NCBI RefSeq assembly: GCF_003233845.1
Contig: NZ_QKRB01000052.1
Location: forward strand, 1 to 34,502
Direction: 5' to 3'
DNA from: Paenibacillus sambharensis
Lineage (GTDB): Bacteria > Bacillota > Bacilli > Paenibacillales > Paenibacillaceae
Length of the DNA stretch: 34,502 nucleotides
Every line of letters begins with the position of its first letter. Within the stretch, counting starts at the first letter, position 1. The notes beneath the pieces are model-generated. The model made no database searches. It saw only the letters and a list, made by a program, of their open reading frames with translations, and was not told the DNA's origin. Made by a program: the position numbers and the translations under genes. This document shows, in pieces, positions 5,628 to 15,375 of this stretch.

Positions 5628-8600
5628 ATGAAACAAGAGCAACAAGCCGCAGGTCCGGGGAGACTATGGAGGAAAATATCTCTGCTGGCGGGAGCGGCGC
5701 TGCTGGCTGCAGGAGGCTTGCAGCTTGCGGGCAAGTCATCGGCTGCAGGCAATTTATATACTGCATCTACAGTTGCAGAGCTGCGGACCGCTGTCACAAA
5801 CAGTAATGCGAATCCGGGTGTCGACACCATTCGGATTGCTGCGGGTACCTACAATCTGGGCAGCACACCACTTGATATTACGGACGCGGTCAACATTACC
5901 GGTTCCGGGGGTGATCGTGATGCCGACCCGGGTGCGACGATCCTTACCGCTTCAGGGGACAGAGTGCTTAGGGTCAATTACAATATGTCCGACGCGTTTG
6001 GCAGCATGAATGTTGAAGCCTTAACGATCTCGGGCGGACAAGCTCCCGAATACTGGGGCGGGGGAGGAATTGCAGCCGACACAGGAAACGGCACCCTGAT
6101 GCTGTATAACGTTGTTGTGGAGCAGAATAGCACGCAAGCAGCTTCCGGAGACGGTGGCGGCTTGTATGTCTCAGGTGCTGACGGCGGCAAGCTTGTGCTT
6201 GACCGGGTAGCTGTGAAGAACAATACGGCTGCCGAGAGCGGCGGAGGGCTGTTCCTGGAGGGCGATCTGGAGCTTGTAGTGATGCGTTCGAGCTTTGAAG
6301 GCAACACTGCCAGGAGCCTGTCCGGCGGCGGCATTGCGTTTCTTCCCGAAAGCCAGTCCGGATCGGGGCCTGTCCGGATTCAGGACAGCACATTTGCCGG
6401 CAACCGGGCCGATGGGATAGACCCAATAACGGGCTCTCCTTCCTATGGCGGCAACGGGGGAGGCATTGCGGCTGGCGCCGACAATACAGTAATCGTAAAC
6501 AGCACGTTCAGCGGCAACACGGCGCGTACCGGCGGAGGGGGCGTTGCGGCTGTCTCACCGGGCACGCTCAAGCTGTCGCATGTGACGATTACGGGCAACC
6601 GCAGTGAGACAACCGGTGGCGGCGGATTTATTCTGCAGTCCGGTACCTCGGAGCTGTCCAATTCGATCGTCGCGGGCAATACGACTGGCTCTGGACCGGC
6701 AGGCAGCGCGGATATTGCAGCCGGCACGAATGTTGCCAAGCTTGATGCGGCAGCGAGCCGTTATAACGTGATCGGAGCGGCGGCAGATGCCTTCGCATCG
6801 GACCCGGCTGCGGGCGGTAACATCCTTAACACGGACCCGAAGCTGCTGGCGCTTGCGGATAACGGCGGCTTTACCAGGACGCATATGCCTGCTCCAGACA
6901 GTCCGGTGCGAACAGCTGGGGGCCCCTCGGCGGAGGGCTATGATCAGCGCGGCTTCCCGCGGATGATCGCCTCCAGTACGGCAGCAGGTGCGGTAGAAGG
7001 ACTGGCGAGATCGATTCGGTACGGCAGAACGTTCACACAGGAGCTTCAGTTCGGTGATGCCTCAAGTGTAGCAATGGAGCTGGTTCAGGCTGAACCGGCT
7101 GATCTTATTGAGCAGGATGATCTTGCCGGAAGCGGGGCGGTTCGTACCATGACCGTGCAGCCTAATCCGCAGCTGGGCGGACAAGCCACTTACAGGCTGA
7201 ATGCGACTCGTACCATAGCGGGGGTAACCCAGACCATCAGCAGCACGCTGGAGCTGACAGTGAAGGCGCTGCCGGATCTGACGGTTACAGGAGCCCCGGC
7301 GAATGCCTTCTATCAAGGCCAGACTGATGCTGAATACCGGTTCACGGTACGTAATCAAGGGTCGGCTCCAACTAGCGGGGAAGTTACTCTTGCTCTGACA
7401 CTCCCTTCCGGGTTTACTGCTGCTTCAGTTGCGGGGGAGAATTGGACTTGTAACCAGTACGGCACTTCCTGCAGCCGTACAACAGCTATTGCGGCAGGCG
7501 GACAGACGGAGATTGTCGTCACGGGCCAGGTAGCTGATCAGGCACCGAGCCCGCTCAGCTTCGCAGCTGCAGTGAGCGGCGGAGGCGAGGAGCAGGCGGA
7601 GACGTCCAATAATTCTCACTCTCTGGATGTGCCGGTTTATACGACGGCGAGAGTTGAGAATGTCCAGGTACCGACGAATGGCGTGTATAAGTCAGGCGAT
7701 GCGCTGAGCTTTGTTGTGAATTACGACCAGGCTGTAACCGTCACGGGGGTACCCGCCTTATTAATTGATGCAGGCGGAATTGTGGGGCAGGCCTTGTATA
7801 CGGGGGGGACAGGCACGAAGGCACTGACATTCACGTATACGATCGAGGCAGGCGTTAACGATCCGAACGGCATTGCAGTTGATAGCCTAACTCTGAACGG
7901 GGGAAGCATTAAAACCGTTCAAGGTATATCGGCCACGCTGAGTTTGCAGAATGTGGGCTCCACCACGGGTGTGCTGATTGATTCAATAGCACCTGCAGTG
8001 ACAGGCGTTAATCTGCCGTCAGGAGGTCTCTACAAACAGGGAGACCAGCTGGACTTTGTCGTGACCTTCGATGAACCGGTCACAGGCTCCGGTGATTTGA
8101 CATTGACCTTAACGGCAGGCGGACAGTCTGTATCGGCTGTGCTGATGTCTCAGCTGTCACCGGCTGAACTGCTCTTCCGCTACACGGTTGCAGAAGGGGT
8201 TAACGCTCCATCGGGACTGATAATTGGTGCGCTTCAGGCAGGCAGCGGTGCTAGTATTCGAGATGCAGCAGGCAACAACGCTGTGCTTACGCTGCCGGGC
8301 GGATTGAATGCAAGCGGAATCCGTATTGATACGAAGACGCCTGAGCTTACGAACCTGCAGCTGCCTGCGGCAGGAGCGTACAAGAGCGGAGACATGCTGG
8401 TATTTGAAGCGGTGTTTGATGAGGCGGTTGCTGTGAGTGGAACACCGCGCTATGCGCTGGCAATCGGCGGCGAAACGCGGTACGCCGTTTATCAGAGCGG
8501 CAGCGGAAGCACGACGCTTCGCTTCGAGTATCAGGTGACGGATGGTGATAATGATGCGGACGGTATTTCGTTTGCCGGCGAGGCCGCGATTGACCTGAAC

Positions 8601-11600
8601 GGCGGCAGCATTATGGATGGGGCAGGCCATACAGCTGCGCTTAAGCCGGCGTCGGCTCCGCAGCTGACCCGGGTTACCATTGATACAGCATCACCATCCG
8701 CAGTGGCCCTGTCCATTACGGAAGGGGTTTATATTGCAGGTGACGAGCTTGTATTTAAGGTTCGCTACAGTGAGCCGGTAATGGTGTCAGGCACACCAAA
8801 GCTGCCATTTGATGCGGGTTCCAGCGGCACCCTGCAGGCGGTTTACAAGAGCGGTACGGGAACAGACACACTGATCTTCACCTACGTTCTGCCTGCCGGA
8901 TTAAATGATGCAGACGGTATCACGGTGGGCAGTGGTCTGCAGCTTGACGGAGGCCAGCTTCATGATGCGGCAGGCAACGGGGCTGAACTGAGCTTGCCAG
9001 GTCCGGCTGACTGGCCTAACGTAAAGATTGATACGGAAGCCCCGGTTGTCCAAAGTGCAGAGGGAGCAGATGGCTTTTACACAGCGGGGAGCGAGCTGGA
9101 ATTCACAGTCCGCTTCAATGAACCGGTTAAGGTTGATACAGCGGGGGGAACTCCGACTGTATCCTTTACGGTAGGCGGACAGAGCAGAACAGCGGCTTAC
9201 AAGTCAGGCAGCGGTACGGATGCGCTGGTCTTCGGCTATACGGTACAAGCGGGGGATGCTGATGGAGCGGCTGTCCAGTTTGCGGCATCGGCTGCAATTG
9301 GTCTTGGTGGCGGACAGCTCACCGACATCGGCGGCAATCCGGCCGTTCTGACGCTTGCGGGCATATCGGCGATGGATCAGGTGATCGTAGATGCGGTAGA
9401 CCCTGGGATCACTGCGGTCGATGGGCAAGCGCCAGGTATGTATAAGGCTGGCGACGTACTGGAATTCACACTGACCGTAAGTGAGGCTGTAACGGTCAGC
9501 GGCGGTACGCCTGTACTGCGGCTACAGGTTGGAGAAGAGGTTCGCAGTGCGGTATACGTACCGGCAGATTCTTCTCCTGAGCTTGGCAAGCTGATCTTCC
9601 GTTATACGATCGTTCCGGGAGATTTGGATCTTGATGGATTGGAAGCAAGCGGAAGCACGATTCAGCTTGGCGGTGCTGCCATAACGGACGCTGCAGGCAA
9701 TGAGCTTGCTCTTAATCTGCCGCAGGCAGACTTGTCGGGAATTAAGGTGGATACCGTACTTCCGGTTATTAGAGGCATTGACCTGCCTGCAGAGGGTGCG
9801 TACCGTGCAGGCCAGGAACTGGTATTCACGGTACAGCTTAACAAGCCGGTTGCTGTCGATACCTCAAATGGTACCCCGGTGCTGCAGCTGACAGTCGGCA
9901 GTGAGCAGAAGCAGGCTGTGTACACGGCTGGTTCGGGCAATGGACCGGTAGATGAGCTTGTCTTCATCTATACAATTGTGCCGGGAGATCAGGACTCTGA
10001 TGGCCTTGTAATAGCCAGTAATCTTGACCTGCAGGGTGCGCAGCTTACCGATCATAGCGGGAACGAGCTGCAGACTGCCATCACACTGCCGGGCTCGGGA
10101 ATGCCGGTCATCGAGGTGGATACGGAGGCACCACAGGCTCCAGTGTTTGCGGCAGCAGACGGCTCGGTCTATCGCACAGGTTCGCCGGTCCTGACTGGAA
10201 CGGCGGAGGCGGGAACAGTTGTAACCGTTCGGGCCCTTGCGGCAGCAGGCAGTACACCGGCAGCAGAGGAGACCGTAACAGCTAAAGCAGACGGCAGCTG
10301 GTCTGTGACACTGAGCGGACTAACAGAAGGCAATTACACTATACAAGCGGTATCAGCCGACCGTGCAGGCAACAGCAGCACGAAGGCGAGTGTCAGCATC
10401 AGCATCGTGCCTAAGCTGGAGCTGGACGCTGCTTCTTATGAATTGAACACAGCCAGCAAGCGTGCAGTCCGTTTGTACGCCACGTATGCGGATGGAACAA
10501 GAGCTGATGTTACCGCTGAGGCAGCCCTGACGATTGGGGATGAGACTGTAGCCGTGATCGAAGGCGGAGTTCTTAAAGCCATTGCCGTCGGAACAACGCA
10601 GCTGACAGTGGAGTGGCAGGGACAGACGCTGACTGCGGACGTAACAATCAAGGCTGCCCCATCCACTGGCGGCGGTACACCGGGCGGCGGAGGCGGCAGC
10701 CCTGTACAGCCTGGCCAGCCGGATCAAGGACCGGCAGAAACTCCTTCTGCTTCTGCGGAAGTCATCGTTCTCCCGATTACTGTTAATGGCAGGGGACTTA
10801 CGACAGAGGTACTGGCCGAGCAGATTAAGAGCGGCAAGGTAACTGTGGCGCTTGAAGGAAACGGACCCGTATCTGTATCCTTCGATCTGGACGTGCTGAA
10901 TAAGCTTCTCTCCTTGAATAAAGAACTGGTCGTGGAGCTGAAGAGCGGTCTCGGGTCCATCACTATCCCGGTTCGTGAGCTGCAGCAGCAGGCACAGAAG
11001 GAAAGCGGATTGTCAGCGCCGATCCGTACGATGACGGTATCCATTACGCCTGCTGACGCGGCGGCGGCATCAGCCATCGAGGCAGCGGTCAAGGCGAAGG
11101 GTGCGAGCATTGTCGTTCAGCCAGTCGATTTCGCTGTCCGGTTCGACGATGCGAATGGCATGTCGCATAAGCTGCACTCGTTCGGCCGATATATGAAGCG
11201 GACGATTACAGCTGCGGGCGTTACTGGCTCAAGTGCGAAGGCAGCCGGCATGGTCTGGGATGAAACCTCGGGTACATTCCGTTACTCGCCGACAGCCAGC
11301 ATTCAGCAGACGGGCGGACGCTGGACGGTTGAACTGAATGACCGCAGCCCGGGTATCAGCTTCGTTACGACATATGCTGTAACGTATGCGGACACCAACA
11401 AGCATTGGGCAGAGAAGGAAATAGAACGCCTGGCTTCCATGATGATTGTCAACGGCAGAGGCGAGGATACCTATGTTCCTTCAGGCTCGGTGACAAGAGC
11501 TGAATTCGCGGCACTGCTGACACGCGTGCTCGGTCTATCGGGTGCAGAAGCGGGCAGCGCATCCTTCAGTGATGTGTCAGGCGGCTGGTACGAGGACACG

Positions 11601-11945
11601 GTCACAGCGGCGGTCGAAGCAGGACTTGTTACCGGCTATTCAGACGGATCATTCCGTCCGAATGCAACGATTTCGCGTCAGGAGATGGCGGTCATGATGC
11701 TGAGGGCATTCCGTTATCTGAATGACGGGGAGCTTCCGGCAGGCGGTAAAGGTGCCAACCCTGCATTTGCGGACCAGCAGGCCATTAAGAGCTGGGCGAA
11801 TGAAGCAGTGAGTCAAGCTGTGGAGCTCGGTATTGCAAAAGGCGACGGGGACAACAACTTCCGTCCGGCTGATAATGCAACAAGAGCGGAAGCAGCTGTC
11901 ATGCTGCTGCGGATGATGAAGGCGGCAGGACTGGCGGTAGAATAA
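5628..11945 (+). CDS. Giant SLH-anchored surface protein: beta-helix, Ig-like repeats, three SLH domains
   Basis: 2105 residues. A basic start, a hydrophobic core and an SSAAG site near 40 form a signal peptide. Residues about 43-110 resemble the CSLREA/beta-helix entry (AELRTAVTN, VDTIRIAAGTY). Gly-rich GGGL/GGGI turns to about 400 indicate a right-handed parallel beta-helix. A DUF11-like module lies at about 548-665. Seven related modules of roughly 110 residues follow, each opening with G-Y-aGd-L-F-V...epV-vsG. Next come an Ig-like module (TGTAEAGTVVTV) and a Big_2-like module. A Gly/Pro linker and a further uncharacterised domain lead to three SLH domains from about 1920, with TRAE/SRQE/TRAE wall-binding motifs. 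SLH domains bind pyruvylated wall polymer, so the head should project from the cell. GGGGAGG precedes the ATG. It is last in the collar operon and is followed by a strong terminator. Confidence 0.92.
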   Translation: MKQEQQAAGPGRLWRKISLLAGAALLAAGGLQLAGKSSAAGNLYTASTVAELRTAVTNSNANPGVDTIRIAAGTYNLGSTPLDITDAVNITGSGGDRDADPGATILTASGDRVLRVNYNMSDAFGSMNVEALTISGGQAPEYWGGGGIAADTGNGTLMLYNVVVEQNSTQAASGDGGGLYVSGADGGKLVLDRVAVKNNTAAESGGGLFLEGDLELVVMRSSFEGNTARSLSGGGIAFLPESQSGSGPVRIQDSTFAGNRADGIDPITGSPSYGGNGGGIAAGADNTVIVNSTFSGNTARTGGGGVAAVSPGTLKLSHVTITGNRSETTGGGGFILQSGTSELSNSIVAGNTTGSGPAGSADIAAGTNVAKLDAAASRYNVIGAAADAFASDPAAGGNILNTDPKLLALADNGGFTRTHMPAPDSPVRTAGGPSAEGYDQRGFPRMIASSTAAGAVEGLARSIRYGRTFTQELQFGDASSVAMELVQAEPADLIEQDDLAGSGAVRTMTVQPNPQLGGQATYRLNATRTIAGVTQTISSTLELTVKALPDLTVTGAPANAFYQGQTDAEYRFTVRNQGSAPTSGEVTLALTLPSGFTAASVAGENWTCNQYGTSCSRTTAIAAGGQTEIVVTGQVADQAPSPLSFAAAVSGGGEEQAETSNNSHSLDVPVYTTARVENVQVPTNGVYKSGDALSFVVNYDQAVTVTGVPALLIDAGGIVGQALYTGGTGTKALTFTYTIEAGVNDPNGIAVDSLTLNGGSIKTVQGISATLSLQNVGSTTGVLIDSIAPAVTGVNLPSGGLYKQGDQLDFVVTFDEPVTGSGDLTLTLTAGGQSVSAVLMSQLSPAELLFRYTVAEGVNAPSGLIIGALQAGSGASIRDAAGNNAVLTLPGGLNASGIRIDTKTPELTNLQLPAAGAYKSGDMLVFEAVFDEAVAVSGTPRYALAIGGETRYAVYQSGSGSTTLRFEYQVTDGDNDADGISFAGEAAIDLNGGSIMDGAGHTAALKPASAPQLTRVTIDTASPSAVALSITEGVYIAGDELVFKVRYSEPVMVSGTPKLPFDAGSSGTLQAVYKSGTGTDTLIFTYVLPAGLNDADGITVGSGLQLDGGQLHDAAGNGAELSLPGPADWPNVKIDTEAPVVQSAEGADGFYTAGSELEFTVRFNEPVKVDTAGGTPTVSFTVGGQSRTAAYKSGSGTDALVFGYTVQAGDADGAAVQFAASAAIGLGGGQLTDIGGNPAVLTLAGISAMDQVIVDAVDPGITAVDGQAPGMYKAGDVLEFTLTVSEAVTVSGGTPVLRLQVGEEVRSAVYVPADSSPELGKLIFRYTIVPGDLDLDGLEASGSTIQLGGAAITDAAGNELALNLPQADLSGIKVDTVLPVIRGIDLPAEGAYRAGQELVFTVQLNKPVAVDTSNGTPVLQLTVGSEQKQAVYTAGSGNGPVDELVFIYTIVPGDQDSDGLVIASNLDLQGAQLTDHSGNELQTAITLPGSGMPVIEVDTEAPQAPVFAAADGSVYRTGSPVLTGTAEAGTVVTVRALAAAGSTPAAEETVTAKADGSWSVTLSGLTEGNYTIQAVSADRAGNSSTKASVSISIVPKLELDAASYELNTASKRAVRLYATYADGTRADVTAEAALTIGDETVAVIEGGVLKAIAVGTTQLTVEWQGQTLTADVTIKAAPSTGGGTPGGGGGSPVQPGQPDQGPAETPSASAEVIVLPITVNGRGLTTEVLAEQIKSGKVTVALEGNGPVSVSFDLDVLNKLLSLNKELVVELKSGLGSITIPVRELQQQAQKESGLSAPIRTMTVSITPADAAAASAIEAAVKAKGASIVVQPVDFAVRFDDANGMSHKLHSFGRYMKRTITAAGVTGSSAKAAGMVWDETSGTFRYSPTASIQQTGGRWTVELNDRSPGISFVTTYAVTYADTNKHWAEKEIERLASMMIVNGRGEDTYVPSGSVTRAEFAALLTRVLGLSGAEAGSASFSDVSGGWYEDTVTAAVEAGLVTGYSDGSFRPNATISRQEMAVMMLRAFRYLNDGELPAGGKGANPAFADQQAIKSWANEAVSQAVELGIAKGDGDNNFRPADNATRAEAAVMLLRMMKAAGLAVE

Positions 11946-11973
11946 GTAGAAGTAAAGAATGCTACGATATAAT

Positions 11974-12032
11974 TGGTACCTTTATATTGGTCACTCTATC
12001 ATGTGGCCAGTATAGGGGTACTATTTTTTTTA
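11974..12032 (+). terminator. Strong rho-independent terminator after the surface-protein operon
   Basis: A long stem (GTACC and TATATTGGTCAC pairing with GTGGCCAGTATA and GGTAC, with G-U pairs) closes an eight-base loop. An eight-T run follows at about 12023-12030. It starts about 30 bases after the surface-protein stop codon. Confidence 0.88.
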
Positions 12033-12118
12033 GAACAATGAGAAGATGTTGATAGGAGAACGAGATACTGGAGTTCACTCATGTAACGGGGATATAGACG
12101 TTAAAGAAGGAGGCATAC

Positions 12119-12643
12119 ATGCCATTTACTAAGATTAAGGGAGTACCGGGATATGTCCTGTACATGACGAATGTTTATATGGATGAGACCTGCATTTATA
12201 CGATGGTCAGCGATACGTGGCAGCCGGACGAAGATATGACGTACCAAGGGGCCGCATGGTATTCCTATCCTGAAGCGGCTTGGCGGACGTTCATTTTTCC
12301 CCAAGACAATGTAACACATGTTAGCGGTACCGGGACGGAAGGGGCGCTGTATTATACTGTGGAGCATCCTGAAGAGCACACGGTCACGATACACAAGCTG
12401 AGCTGCAGAACTTCGGAGACCACGGAGATTATAAGTCTAAAGCCAGATGGAATTATGGGGAGCGGAGAAGGGCAGAACGCCTATTATACCCTCAGGGGCA
12501 TTAATGAAAGGTATGCACTGATGCAGCTGTGCTGTTTGGCGAGAGGGCGGTTAAGTGGCTGCTGCTGGATGCAGCTGGCGGGGAATGGCTTGTCCTACCG
12601 GAGGGCGCGATTCCGATTGACTTTGAAGATCTACAGCCATTGA
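12119..12643 (+). pseudogene. Unrecognised protein, 5' part of a frameshifted gene
   Basis: Begins at ATG 12119 behind an excellent AAGGAGG site. The first ~137 residues look like real protein, rich in aromatic and beta-forming residues (YVLYMTNVYMDETCIYTM). After about base 12528 the frame turns into Cys/Arg-rich sequence typical of out-of-frame reading. The sensible continuation, VLFGERAVKWLLLDAAGGEW, is in the -1 frame from 12529. One missing G at CAGCTG(G)TGCTG (near 12527-12530) would restore a single protein of about 387 residues. No domain is recognised; alternating short strands could suit a propeller-like fold (weak inference). No membrane segment or signal is seen. Confidence 0.65.
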
Positions 12644-13281
12644 ATTGTGGAGACGGTACCTTGAAGCTTCTGTTTAAGTCGGGACAGTACATGTCCGGAG
12701 AAAAGGAGGCAGTCTGGGCGAGCGGGCGTGATGAGCCCTACATATCGGACCATCTGTTCCTCATCTCCATCGATGAACTGGTTCGTGTACGGACTGGTGA
12801 GCTGTCCCTCGATGATTTCGAAATAGAGAGCTGCGGCAGGGAATGCTCACTCGCGGATTATTTTATCCACGAAGGAAGGGTCATGTATTACAAGGATAAC
12901 TTTATCAGCCGATCAACCACGCTCACCTGCTTTGATCCAGTCCGGTCAAGCAAGGAGATTGTGGGATCATGGCCGATACATATCCGTCTAAGTAAGGCTG
13001 GAGTCATTCAATACCTGCTTGCCAGGGAGGGTGACAATGAGACCATTATTGATCGTGCGTCAGGTGAATGGGTGGTTAAGCTCCGGGCTGGAGAGCACTT
13101 TCTAAGTCTGGAAGCGGGGAGATTATATACCTGTAAGTATCTGCCTCAGGATGAATCTGCGCTTATGGCGGTTGTCATGCGAGAGCACGCAGATCATGAA
13201 GGCGAGATTATCGGGAAAGGCCTGATTGTCTTTGAGGAGACGCACAACCGGTTTCTGATTATTGAGCAGAAGGCATTGTAA
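12529..13281 (+). pseudogene. Unrecognised protein, 3' part of the same frameshifted gene
   Basis: 250 codons open from GTG 12529, with the frame open back to 12508. There is no ribosome binding site at this GTG, and the sequence continues directly from the theme of the upstream fragment, so it is read as the second half of one gene. It contains recurring strand-like segments (WLLLDAAGGEWLVLPEG, GVIQYLLAREGDNETIID, GRLYTCKYLPQDESALMAVV) and ends with FLIIEQKAL. If the gap is a sequencing error, the gene is intact at about 387 residues. If real, translation would need re-initiation. No family was recognised. Confidence 0.6.
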
Positions 13282-13400
13282 AATCGGCAGGCCAGGAATG
13301 ATCGGCTGTCAGTCCTAGTTCAAGCCTGGACGCTGTGACTTAATCCACAGACCATGCAGGGGGTTCGCGGTAAGGTGGACTAAAAAAAGGAAGTCGGAGC

Positions 13401-15088
<1,688 letters not shown>

Positions 15089-15187
15089 AGGATAGAGCGC
15101 GGCTGCAGCCAAAAGGCTCCACTTGATTGAAATGTTAGCTGCCGCCAGACGCGATCTCTAATCCGTAAAATTTAATCTTTCAGCTGA

Positions 15188-15216
15188 TTGTTACGCTCGA
15201 TACGAACTGTTATAAT
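15188..15216 (+). promoter_or_regulatory. Sigma-A-type promoter upstream of the propeller SLH gene
   Basis: TTGTTA (15188-15193) and a perfect TATAAT (15211-15216) are separated by exactly 17 bases. This implies a 5' leader of about 150 bases before the chosen ATG at 15376. Confidence 0.8.
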
Positions 15217-15220
15217 AGAT

Positions 15221-15248
15221 TTGTCGAAAAAGATAAATTTTTGTCGAA
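15221..15248 (+). repeat. Two TTGTCGAA direct repeats 20 bp apart
   Basis: TTGTCGAA occurs at 15221-15228 and again at 15241-15248, each within an A/T-rich context. The offset is two helical turns. The pair lies at and just past the expected transcription start of the SLH gene. It may be a regulator-binding pair or a leader-RNA element; no known regulator is assigned. Confidence 0.55.
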
Positions 15249-15375
15249 TTACTAACTTTTGTTGAGGGGGAAACGGTAACTTTTCATTACTCACAGTGTT
15301 TCATAATGTCATGCTACCACTGCAATGATGATCGACAATCTCAGCCCACATCACAGAATGGAAGGACAACACAGA

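Noticed and set aside
13282-13400. PyrR-dependent attenuator upstream of pyrK
   Set aside because: Short dyads are present (CCAGG/CCTGG, CTGTG/CACAG), but no PyrR-binding loop consensus and no terminator T run were seen.
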